Of a stretch of 7,462 nt of DNA, positions 1 through 6,454 are shown piece after piece. A program made the translations under genes and the position numbers. Positions within the stretch are counted from its first letter, which is position 1. The number at the start of each line of letters is the position of its first letter. The notes beneath the pieces are model-generated. The model was given only the letters and a program-made list of their open reading frames with translations. It was not told the origin of the DNA and made no database searches. The DNA is taken from contig USHF01000066.1 in NCBI GenBank assembly GCA_900554465.1, positions 1 to 7,462 on the forward strand, written 5' to 3'. This stretch comes from an uncultured Collinsella sp. GTDB lineage: Bacteria > Actinomycetota > Coriobacteriia > Coriobacteriales > Coriobacteriaceae.

Positions 1-1283
1 AAAACGTCGACGGCAATGATTTTGCTTCCCGTGCCGTCCAGTCGGGTGCCGGCGCCGTCGTGATGACGCGTGAGCCCGAGGCCGAGCTGGTCTCGCTGGC
101 GCAGGACAAGGGCTGTGCCATCTTGCTGACCGATGATCCCGAGGAGTTTCTGCTGCGTTTGGCGCACGCGTATCGCCTGGAGCTTGGCTGCCTGGTCGTT
201 GGCATTACCGGTTCCATCGGCAAGACGACGACCAAGGACGTTCTCGCCGCTGTGCTCGCCAAGCGCTATCGTGTCTGGGCCACCAAGGGCAATTTCAATA
301 ACCTGATCGGCATGCCGCTCACGGTGCTTTCCGCTCCGGCCGATACCGAGGTCCTGGTGCTCGAGATGGGCATGAACCATTTCCACGAGATCGAGCGCCT
401 GTCCCAGTCCGCCAATCCCAACCTTGCCATCGTGAGCAAGATCGGCACCTCTCATATCGGCATTTTGGGCAGCCGCGAGAACATCGCCCGCGCTAAGGCC
501 GAGATTGTCCAGGGCATGTGCGCCGCCGGCGACTATTTGCCGCTGCTGGTTTTGGGCGGCGAGGACGGTTTTACGCCGTTCATTCGCGATACGTTCGCCC
601 AGCCTGCTGGTATCGACGTGATGCTGGCCGGTGTCTCTGACGATGATGAGGTCCGCGCCCGCGACGTTCGCGTTGATGACGAGGGCCGTCCGGTCTTTAC
701 GCTCGATTTTGGTCAGGGCGAGACAATCGATACCATGCTTGCCATCCCCGGCGTGCAGTCCGTTCCTAATGCCGTTAAGGCCGCCGCGGTTGCCTATCGC
801 CTGGGCGTGACGCCCGAGCAGATCGATGCTGCCTTTAGGGGTCTTACGATCACCGGGCACCGCCAGGAGATCAAGCGCGCCAAGAGCGGTGCACGCATCA
901 TCGACGATTCCTATAACGCCAGCGCCGAATCGATGGCAGCCGGCCTCGATCTGCTGTGCTCGCTTTCATGCACGGGGTCTCGCATGGCGATCCTGGGCGA
1001 GATGGGCGAGATGGGCGATGAGGCTCCTCGCATGCATGAGCTCGTGGGCACCTATGCCGCCGCCAAGAAGCTCGACATGCTGGCGTGCGTGGGTGGTGAG
1101 CTGGCCCAGCTTATGGCCGATGCCGCGCGCATGATGGGCATGGACGAGGACCGCATCCAGGTGTTCTCCGATTATCAGCAGGTGCTCGACCGCATGGGCG
1201 GCGCGCTTGAAAAACATGATGTTGTACTGGTCAAGGGTTCCCGCTTTGTTGAGCTCGACCGCTTTGTGGAAGGTGTGTGCTAG
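1..1283 (+). CDS. murF: UDP-N-acetylmuramoyl-tripeptide--D-alanyl-D-alanine ligase MurF, 5'-truncated by window edge
   Basis: MurF is the cytoplasmic ATP-dependent ligase that adds D-Ala-D-Ala to UDP-MurNAc-tripeptide, the last soluble step of peptidoglycan precursor synthesis. The frame is open from the first complete codon at base 3 (NVDGNDFASRAVQSG...), so the GTG at 60 is internal and not the start. About 426 residues are present, and roughly 40-60 N-terminal residues are missing compared with usual MurF proteins. Numbering from base 3, I see the ATP-binding loop GITGSIGKTTTKD with its lysine at residue 74, then VLEMGMNH, then IGTSHIGILGSRENIARAKAEI (two adjoining motifs; the AKAE lysine at about 165 is the expected carbamylated lysine). 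Further on are DDSYNASAESM, ILGEMGEMGDE and the C-terminal LVKGSR. The gene stops with TAG at 1281-1283, three bases before mraY. Its dcw position agrees with MurF rather than MurE. The family assignment is firm. Confidence 0.96.
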   Translation, partial: NVDGNDFASRAVQSGAGAVVMTREPEAELVSLAQDKGCAILLTDDPEEFLLRLAHAYRLELGCLVVGITGSIGKTTTKDVLAAVLAKRYRVWATKGNFNNLIGMPLTVLSAPADTEVLVLEMGMNHFHEIERLSQSANPNLAIVSKIGTSHIGILGSRENIARAKAEIVQGMCAAGDYLPLLVLGGEDGFTPFIRDTFAQPAGIDVMLAGVSDDDEVRARDVRVDDEGRPVFTLDFGQGETIDTMLAIPGVQSVPNAVKAAAVAYRLGVTPEQIDAAFRGLTITGHRQEIKRAKSGARIIDDSYNASAESMAAGLDLLCSLSCTGSRMAILGEMGEMGDEAPRMHELVGTYAAAKKLDMLACVGGELAQLMADAARMMGMDEDRIQVFSDYQQVLDRMGGALEKHDVVLVKGSRFVELDRFVEGVC

Positions 1284-1286
1284 CCC

Positions 1287-2306
1287 ATGTTCGGCAATCC
1301 CTCGTATCCAACGTATCAGGCTTTTTTGGGGCTTGGCATCGCCGCAGCCATTGCGCTGCTGCTCATGCCGTGGTGGATTAAGCTGCTCAAGGTCGAGGGT
1401 ATCGGCCAGCAGGTTCGTGCCGACGGCCCTAAGCGTCATTTGGTTAAGCAGGGAACGCCCACCATGGGTGGTGTTGTCATCCTCGTCGCGATCTCGCTGA
1501 CCTGCCTGCTGATGGGAAAGCTCACCACCGAGCTCGTGCTCGTGCTGCTCGCCACGCTGGCGACCGGTGTGCTGGGCCTGATCGACGACCTGACCTCCGT
1601 TACGCATGGGCGCTCGCTCGGTCTGACGCCTCATGCCAAGATGATCGGCCTAACCATTATCTGTGTCACCTTTACGGTGCTTGCCGTCAACTGGTGCGGC
1701 GTCGCCCCCGAGATTCGTTTTCCCGGTGGGTTGACGATTGACCTTGGCGTGCTTTCGACTACCATCTGCGGCTATTCGTTCCCGTGGCTCTATATTGTCT
1801 TTTGCTGGCTGATGATTGCCGGTCTTTCTAATGCCGTGAACTTGACCGATGGCCTTGACGGTCTTGCTGGCGGCACCTCCATGATCGCCATGCTCGCCAT
1901 GGCTGCCATGGCGTTTTTGCACGGAGACGTGAACCTGTCCATCTTCTGCACCGCGTGTGCCGGTGCCTGCCTGGGCTTTCTGTGGTTCAACTGCTATCCG
2001 GCGAGCATCTTTATGGGTGATACCGGCTCGCTTGCTCTGGGCGCCGCGTTTGCCTGTACGTCCATCATGACTAACACCGAGGTCGTCTCCCTCATCATCG
2101 GTGGCCTGTTTATCGTTGAGACCCTGTCGGTCATGATTCAGGTTGTCTACTTCCACTTTACGCACAAGCGCGTCTTCCTTATGGCGCCCATCCATCATCA
2201 TTTCGAAAAGAAGGGTTGGGCCGAGACCAAGGTCGTCATCCGTTTTTGGATTATCGCTGCGGCATTTGGTGCCGTTGGCCTTGCTCTGTTCTTCCAGTTG
2301 GGATAG
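1287..2306 (+). CDS. mraY: Phospho-N-acetylmuramoyl-pentapeptide-transferase MraY
   Basis: MraY is the polytopic membrane enzyme that transfers phospho-MurNAc-pentapeptide from UDP to undecaprenyl phosphate, giving lipid I. The 339-residue product is of normal family length and consists mostly of hydrophobic helices, consistent with about ten membrane segments. Signature motifs in order are KQGTPTMGG (residues 54-62), LIDD with the Asp pair D100/D101, NAVNLTDGLDGLAGG (D188 and D191), FMGDTGSLALG (D245), and MAPIHHHFEKKGW with the triple histidine at 303-305. The ATG at 1287 is the first start after the murF stop, and the only upstream codon in frame after that TAG is CCC. A purine-rich GGAAGG at 1268-1273 lies about 13 bases upstream, rather far for a ribosome site, so coupling to murF translation is likely. 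Residue 104 is Ser where I expect the DDxxK lysine. A four-unit 9-base tandem repeat encodes residues 199-210. Confidence 0.97.
   Translation: MFGNPSYPTYQAFLGLGIAAAIALLLMPWWIKLLKVEGIGQQVRADGPKRHLVKQGTPTMGGVVILVAISLTCLLMGKLTTELVLVLLATLATGVLGLIDDLTSVTHGRSLGLTPHAKMIGLTIICVTFTVLAVNWCGVAPEIRFPGGLTIDLGVLSTTICGYSFPWLYIVFCWLMIAGLSNAVNLTDGLDGLAGGTSMIAMLAMAAMAFLHGDVNLSIFCTACAGACLGFLWFNCYPASIFMGDTGSLALGAAFACTSIMTNTEVVSLIIGGLFIVETLSVMIQVVYFHFTHKRVFLMAPIHHHFEKKGWAETKVVIRFWIIAAAFGAVGLALFFQLG
1881..1916 (+). repeat. Imperfect 9-base tandem repeat inside mraY
   Basis: Four consecutive 9-base units begin with ATG: ATGATCGCC, ATGCTCGCC, ATGGCTGCC and ATGGCGTTT. They encode MIA-MLA-MAA-MAF (MraY residues 199-210) in a hydrophobic helix directly after the NLTDGLDGLAGG motif. 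The first three units end in GCC. The unit length is a multiple of three, so gain or loss of a unit would keep the frame. It may simply reflect Ala/Met-rich helix composition. Confidence 0.6.
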
Positions 2307-2315
2307 TGGTCTTTC

Positions 2316-3722
2316 ATGCCTCTTGCTGATGTCTTTAGCCTGCTCGTTTTGGGTCAGGGCAAATCCGGTCTCGATGTCGCCCGCTGGGCGCTGGCACATC
2401 CAGAGCGCGTAAGCGCCGTTACCGTGTATGGCGGCGGCACCTCTGAGCCCAATGACGCCACGCGTGCGCTCGAGGCTGCTGGTGCGTCGTTTGTCTATGG
2501 GACCGAACAGGTCGAGGGCGCCTATGACGTATGCGTGACGTGCCCGGGCATCTCGGAGTTCTCGGGCTTCTTTAAGGCCGGGCGCGAGCATGCCGCCCAG
2601 ATTATGGGTGAGCCCGAGTTTGCCTATCGCCTGTCGCCCGATAACTGGATTGCCATCACGGGCACCAACGGCAAGACGACCACCACGTCGCTGACCGATT
2701 ATCTGCTCAAGGCTTCCGGTGAGGCCAGTGTAGCTGTCGGCAACATCGGTGAGCCGCCTATCAACGAGATTGACGGCCGAGCCCACAACGAGTGGTTTGT
2801 GGCTGAGCTCTCGAGCTATCAGATTGCTACGACCACCGAGCTCCACCCTCGCGTGGCGGTGCTGCTCAACATCACTCCCGACCACTTGGGCTGGCATAAG
2901 AGCCATAAGAACTATGCGCTTGCCAAGATCAAACTGTTTGACAATATGGTCGATGACGATCTGGTGGTCGTCGACGTCGAAGACGCCGGCATTCACGAGT
3001 TCGATGAGTACATCTACACGCCGGGTCGTCGCATCTGCAAGGTTGCCTTTGACGAGCCAGAGGGTGAGGATGTCGCCTTTGTGCGCGATGGCAAGATGAT
3101 CGTGCGCCTGAAGGGCGTCGAGACCCCGCTCATCGCTACATCCGAGCTCAAGATCTCGGGCCATCATAATGTTATCAATGCCCTGTGCGCTGCCACGGCT
3201 GTCCTGGCCGTCGGTGCCAATCCCGAGGGCATTTGCCGCGGTCTGGCCTCGTTCCAGCCGCTCGAGCACCGCGTGGAGCCGTGCGGCGAGATTGACGGAG
3301 TGCGCTACGTCAACGATTCCAAGGCGACCAACACCGACGCGGTCGAGAAGGCACTGACGGCATTTCCCGATGACAACGTGATCTTGCTGCTCGGCGGCCA
3401 CGATAAGGGCACGCCGCTCACGGACTTCGCGCGCGTCGTTATGGATAACGTGCGCTCGGTCGTCTGCTTTGGCGATGCGCGCGAGCGCTTTACCGCCGCT
3501 ATGGACGAGGCCGATGTCGATGGCGATGTGGATATTGCCCAGGCGGATGACCTACGCGATGCCGTGGACGTTGCCCGTTCGCTGTCGAGCCGTGGCGACG
3601 TGATCTTACTTTCTCCTGCCTGCTCTTCGTTCGATGAGTTCTCGGGCTATGAGGAGCGCGGCCGCGTGTTTAAGGACTACGTGGCTCAGCTTGCCGCTGC
3701 AGCGAAATCGCAAATGGAATAG
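2316..3722 (+). CDS. murD: UDP-N-acetylmuramoylalanine--D-glutamate ligase MurD
   Basis: MurD is the cytoplasmic ligase that adds D-Glu to UDP-MurNAc-L-Ala using ATP. The 468-residue product has the three-domain Mur ligase layout: an N-terminal UDP-binding domain starting LLVLGQGKSGLDVA (residues 9-22), a central ATPase domain with AITGTNGKTTTTS (P-loop Lys 120), and a C-terminal domain. Other family marks are GNIGEPP (142-148), ELSSYQ with Glu164, NITPDHLGWH (H190), the YALAKIKLFDN lysine at 204 (expected carbamylated Lys), GHHNVINA, LEHRVE, NDSKATNTDA, GGHDKGT and the SPACSSFDEFSGYEERG block (433-449) that identifies MurD. The start is fixed: mraY's TAG lies in the same frame nine bases upstream, with no other start codon between. 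No strong ribosome site is visible, which fits coupling to mraY. The gene ends with TAG at 3720-3722. Confidence 0.97.
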   Translation: MPLADVFSLLVLGQGKSGLDVARWALAHPERVSAVTVYGGGTSEPNDATRALEAAGASFVYGTEQVEGAYDVCVTCPGISEFSGFFKAGREHAAQIMGEPEFAYRLSPDNWIAITGTNGKTTTTSLTDYLLKASGEASVAVGNIGEPPINEIDGRAHNEWFVAELSSYQIATTTELHPRVAVLLNITPDHLGWHKSHKNYALAKIKLFDNMVDDDLVVVDVEDAGIHEFDEYIYTPGRRICKVAFDEPEGEDVAFVRDGKMIVRLKGVETPLIATSELKISGHHNVINALCAATAVLAVGANPEGICRGLASFQPLEHRVEPCGEIDGVRYVNDSKATNTDAVEKALTAFPDDNVILLLGGHDKGTPLTDFARVVMDNVRSVVCFGDARERFTAAMDEADVDGDVDIAQADDLRDAVDVARSLSSRGDVILLSPACSSFDEFSGYEERGRVFKDYVAQLAAAAKSQME

Positions 3723-3725
3723 GGG
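3721..3725 (+). promoter_or_regulatory. Probable ribosome binding site for ftsW
   Basis: AGGGG overlaps the murD stop codon and sits six bases before GTG 3732, a usual spacing. This favours GTG 3732 over TTG 3726, which would abut the site, and over ATG 3759, whose nearest purine-rich AGAGGAGAG (3737-3745) is about 13 bases away. Confidence 0.5.
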
Positions 3726-3731
3726 TTGCCG

Positions 3732-5252
3732 GTGAGAGAGGAGAGCCCCCGACAAGGTATGAGGAGGCCCGACTCGGACCGTGCTTCCTCGCGGCGCAGC
3801 ACACCGCGTTCCGGTCGTGGCAGGCAGTCGTTTAGCGAACGCTATATTGCCGGCGTTCCCGCCCGCATCATGCGCCCCCGTCTGATATTTATGGCCTGCC
3901 TGTTTACTTTGGTGTGTTTTGGCCTGCTGATGGTGTACTCGGCGTCTTCGGTCGAGGCGCTGCACGAGAATGGCTCAGCGACGTTTTTTCTGGGTCGACA
4001 GGCTGCGTTTGCCGTGGTCGGTGTTCTGGCGCTGATTGCCATCGTGCGCGTTTTGCCGGACAGCTGGTTTGGGGAGGATGTGCTCAGGATCTTCCTCATA
4101 GGCATGATAGGGCTACTGTTTCTGGTGTTCTTGGTGGGCAGCGGCAGCCGTGGCGCCACGCGCTGGCTCAACATCGCCGGCATTCAGTTCCAGCCTTCCG
4201 AGTTTTTAAAGCCATTTGCCATTGCGTATTCGGCCATCATGCTCGATCGCTTCTTTTCGCCCGGTGGCAACATCAACGAATTCCTTCGCAAGATGGGCAT
4301 CTACCTGGGTATTTCGCTCTTTCTGATCTTTATCCAGCCCGATTTCGGTACCGTCCTGATCATCCTGTTGACCCTCATGTGCATGGCGTTGTTTGCGGGT
4401 CTCGACCCCAGATTTATCATCGGCGTGCTAATCTTCGGCATTCTCGTGATCGTGATTGCGCTTGTCGCAGAGCCATACCGTATGGTGCGTATTCAGGTTG
4501 CCTTGAACCCTTGGGCCGACGAGTATGGTGACGGCTATCAGGCCACGCTTGCCATCATGGCCTTTGCCTCGGGCGGTCTGTTCGGCCGTGGCATCGGCAA
4601 CTCAACCATGAAGTACTCGTATCTGCCCGAGGCGCACAATGACTACATCCTGGCCATCATTGGCGAGGAAGTCGGTTTTGTCGGAACCGTCCTGTTCTTC
4701 TTGGTGTTTGCGATGCTGATCTACTCGGCGTTTCGCATTGCCGAGCAGGCGACCGATCGTCGGGGCGCGCTCATGGCGTCTGGCTCTGCGGTCATTCTCG
4801 CGGTGCAGTTTTTGATCAATGCGCTGGGCATCCTCAACGTGTTTCCCATGACGGGCAAACCGTTGCCGTTTATTAGCTATGGCGGTTCGTCGATTATTGT
4901 GTCGCTTATGCTTGCCGGTCTGATCCTACGCGTTTCGTACGAGAGCGCCCGTCGCGATGAGTACGACCGTCGCCGCGAGAGCTTTGCCGTTATGGATGAG
5001 AGTACCGCCGGCGTGCCCCACGTGCGCGGCGAGCGGTCTTCGCGTAACGGCTTTACCGTTCTGGATGGCTCTGCGACCGAGCCGGCAGCCCGTCCGCGTC
5101 AGCGAACGGCGCCGCAAGGTCGTCCGCAGCACCCAACTCCTCGCAATGCGGGCGGCGGATATAATCGAATCGATTTGAACTCGGACCCGTCGGCGCGTTT
5201 GCGCACCGACGACCAGGGACCGCGTGTACGAAGGGACTACCATGACCGATAA
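3732..5252 (+). CDS. ftsW: Septal peptidoglycan glycosyltransferase FtsW (SEDS family)
   Basis: FtsW is the membrane glycan polymerase of the divisome. It uses lipid II and works with a class B PBP (FtsI). From GTG 3732 the protein has 506 residues: a basic, Ser/Arg-rich cytoplasmic N-tail of about 45 residues, a SEDS membrane core (about 47-403), and a hydrophilic C-tail of about 100 residues rich in Arg, Pro and Gly. Family motifs are MVYSASS, RGATRWLNI, QPSEFLKP (154-161), QPDFGT (202-207), YLPEAHNDYILAIIGEEVG with D304 as the expected catalytic aspartate, and KPLPFISYGGSS (376-387). A short motif is duplicated in the tail. Location between murD and murG points to FtsW rather than RodA, and the sequence alone cannot fully exclude another SEDS paralogue. 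TTG 3726 (508 residues) and ATG 3759 (497 residues) are alternative starts. The gene ends with TAA at 5250-5252, overlapping murG. Confidence 0.94.
   Translation: MREESPRQGMRRPDSDRASSRRSTPRSGRGRQSFSERYIAGVPARIMRPRLIFMACLFTLVCFGLLMVYSASSVEALHENGSATFFLGRQAAFAVVGVLALIAIVRVLPDSWFGEDVLRIFLIGMIGLLFLVFLVGSGSRGATRWLNIAGIQFQPSEFLKPFAIAYSAIMLDRFFSPGGNINEFLRKMGIYLGISLFLIFIQPDFGTVLIILLTLMCMALFAGLDPRFIIGVLIFGILVIVIALVAEPYRMVRIQVALNPWADEYGDGYQATLAIMAFASGGLFGRGIGNSTMKYSYLPEAHNDYILAIIGEEVGFVGTVLFFLVFAMLIYSAFRIAEQATDRRGALMASGSAVILAVQFLINALGILNVFPMTGKPLPFISYGGSSIIVSLMLAGLILRVSYESARRDEYDRRRESFAVMDESTAGVPHVRGERSSRNGFTVLDGSATEPAARPRQRTAPQGRPQHPTPRNAGGGYNRIDLNSDPSARLRTDDQGPRVRRDYHDR
4974..5072 (+). repeat. Duplicated RxxFxVxDxS motif in the FtsW C-terminal tail
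   Basis: Two ten-residue segments match a common pattern: RESFAVMDES (bases 4974-5003) and RNGFTVLDGS (5043-5072), 69 bases (23 residues) apart from start to start. Arg, Phe, Val, Asp and Ser agree at identical places, and the positions between hold A/T and M/L. The surrounding tail is low in hydrophobic residues, so the pairs stand out. The DNA is similar but not identical, consistent with an old duplication or with convergence. Confidence 0.5.
5230..5235 (+). promoter_or_regulatory. Ribosome binding site for murG, inside ftsW
   Basis: GAAGGG lies six bases before ATG 5242 and within the last codons of ftsW. It decides the murG start in favour of ATG 5242 over GTG 5224 and ATG 5254. The 11-base overlap of murG with the ftsW end suggests translational coupling. 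Confidence 0.7.
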
Positions 5253-6357
5253 GATGACCGTTGCTATTGCAGCCGGCGGCACGGCAGGGCATATCAACCC
5301 CGCGCTCGCCTTGGCCGAAGAGCTGCGTGACCGTGGCCACCACGTTGTGTTCGTGGGCCAGTCGCGCAAGCTCGAGGGTCGTCTGGTCCCCGAGGCTGGG
5401 TTTGATTTTGTGCCCATTACGGTTACGGGCTTCGACCGCTCCCGTCCTTGGACGGCGCTGACCTCGCTGTGGCGTGTCAACAAGGCCAAGCGTGCGCTCG
5501 CCAGTCATTTCTCAAAGGTCGGCAAGCCTGATGCCGCCATCGGTTTTGGTGCCTATGTCGAGGTTCCGTTGCTGGGGTGGTGCAAGGGCGCAGGCGTTCC
5601 GTATCTGCTGCATGAGCAGAACTCTGTTCCGGGCCTGGCCAACAAGATGATGAACTCCCACGCCGCTCGCGTGTGCATCTCGGTGCCGGCAGCGCGTTCG
5701 GTCTTTGAGCGCGAAGGTGACCCTGACCACGTGCTCATGACCGGCAACCCCGTACGTCGCTCGGTGATCGAGGGCGATCGCGCTCGCGGCCGCAAGGCAC
5801 TTGGCGTTCCCGAGGACGCTACGCTGCTGCTCGTCTTTGGCGGTTCACTTGGCGCCCAGCACCTCAACGAGCGCGTGGCTTCGCTCAAAAACGAGCTGCT
5901 TTCGCGCAAGAACCTCTATGTGTTGCATTCGACGGGTGCCGACGGCTTTGAGGAAACCGAGCGCGCTTTGGCGCTGACGCCCGAGGAGGCGAAGCGTTAC
6001 CGCGTCCAGCCTTACATCGACAACATGGGCGACATGCTGGCTGCTGCCGATTTGGTGCTATCGCGTTCGGGCGCATCGAGCGTGGCCGAGATTGCTGCGC
6101 TCGCCGTGCCCTCGGTGCTCGTGCCGTACCCGCATGCGACGGCCGACCACCAAACCACCAATGCCCGTTATCTGGTCGACGCCGGGGCCGGCGTGCTCTG
6201 TGCCGATGCCGATATCGACGGTTCTGCCTTTGCCGATGAGCTGCTGCACCTGGTCGATGACGCGGCGGCACGCGACGCCATGCGTCAGGCGGCGCGTGGT
6301 CTGGCTCAGGATAGGGCCGCCGCTCTTCTGGCGGATGCGGTAGAGGGTTTGCGTTAG
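5242..6357 (+). CDS. murG: UDP-N-acetylglucosamine--N-acetylmuramyl-(pentapeptide) pyrophosphoryl-undecaprenol N-acetylglucosamine transferase MurG
   Basis: MurG is a peripheral membrane GT-B glycosyltransferase on the cytoplasmic face. It adds GlcNAc from UDP-GlcNAc to lipid I, giving lipid II, the substrate of FtsW. The product from ATG 5242 is 371 residues, normal for the family. The N-terminal domain opens with IAAGGTAGHINPALALAEEL (glycine-rich loop 11-19, His17), then GFGAYVEVP (101-109) and LLHEQNSVPGLANK (122-135). The linker region has TGNPVR (167-172), and the C-terminal nucleotide-sugar domain has VFGGSLGAQHLNE (198-210), VQPYIDNM, SRSGASSVAEIAAL (274-287, Glu283 in the UDP-sugar site) and PYPHATADHQTTNA (295-308). 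The gene overlaps ftsW by 11 bases in a different frame, with its own ribosome site within ftsW. It stops with TAG at 6355-6357. No lesion is visible. Confidence 0.97.
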   Translation: MTDKMTVAIAAGGTAGHINPALALAEELRDRGHHVVFVGQSRKLEGRLVPEAGFDFVPITVTGFDRSRPWTALTSLWRVNKAKRALASHFSKVGKPDAAIGFGAYVEVPLLGWCKGAGVPYLLHEQNSVPGLANKMMNSHAARVCISVPAARSVFEREGDPDHVLMTGNPVRRSVIEGDRARGRKALGVPEDATLLLVFGGSLGAQHLNERVASLKNELLSRKNLYVLHSTGADGFEETERALALTPEEAKRYRVQPYIDNMGDMLAAADLVLSRSGASSVAEIAALAVPSVLVPYPHATADHQTTNARYLVDAGAGVLCADADIDGSAFADELLHLVDDAAARDAMRQAARGLAQDRAAALLADAVEGLR

Positions 6358-6454
6358 TTAGACGGGATATCGTCGGTCGCCCTCGCGCTGATGCGGTAGG
6401 TGCGGTACAGTTAACGGGTTACAGGCAGTGTTTACGCAAGGAGTACACGAGCAC
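6358..6454 (+). other. Intergenic gap between murG and murC, with weak promoter-like and repeat signals
   Basis: This is the only gap longer than nine bases in the window. It contains TGCGGTA at 6392-6398 and again at 6401-6407, with a third copy at 6336-6342 in the murG end. A -10-like TACAGT lies at 6406-6411, but there is no convincing -35 box 16-18 bases upstream. GACG-ggatat-CGTC (6361-6374) could form a 4-base stem, but no T-run follows, so I do not call a terminator. A separate murC promoter is possible but poorly supported. Confidence 0.3.
6438..6443 (+). promoter_or_regulatory. Ribosome binding site for murC
   Basis: AAGGAG is the strongest Shine-Dalgarno match in the window and lies 11 bases before ATG 6455. 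It lies downstream of the in-frame GTG 6428, so it rules that codon out as the start. Confidence 0.75.

Noticed and set aside
60..65. GTG/ATG at 60-65 as the murF start
   Set aside because: The frame is open upstream to base 3 and encodes typical MurF N-domain residues (VDGNDFASRAV), so the gene is cut by the window edge and these are internal codons.
966..1634. 222-codon reverse-strand open frame opposite murF and mraY
   Set aside because: It has the same codon-aligned shadow effect, crosses a gene boundary, has no family motif, and has no ribosome site that I could support.
1650..3401. 583-codon reverse-strand open frame opposite mraY and murD
   Set aside because: It lies codon-to-codon opposite the sense genes. 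In this register only sense TTA, CTA and TCA codons give antisense stops, and these are rare in GC-rich genes; the sense TAG between mraY and murD reads CTA on the other strand. The product is rich in His, Asp, Gln and Arg with no recognisable domain, so it is a codon-bias shadow.
3914..4531. 205-codon forward open frame in another frame within ftsW
   Set aside because: FtsW has clear SEDS motifs over this whole stretch. The alternate frame gives a Cys/His/Arg-rich product without family features.
4926..5508. Reverse-strand open frames opposite the ftsW tail and murG start (187 and 151 codons)
   Set aside because: Both overlie well-supported genes, have Arg/Ser/Ala-rich low-information sequences, and show no recognisable motif.
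6361..6374. Inverted repeat GACG-ggatat-CGTC after murG
   Set aside because: The stem is only four bases and is not followed by a T-run, so it does not qualify as an intrinsic terminator.
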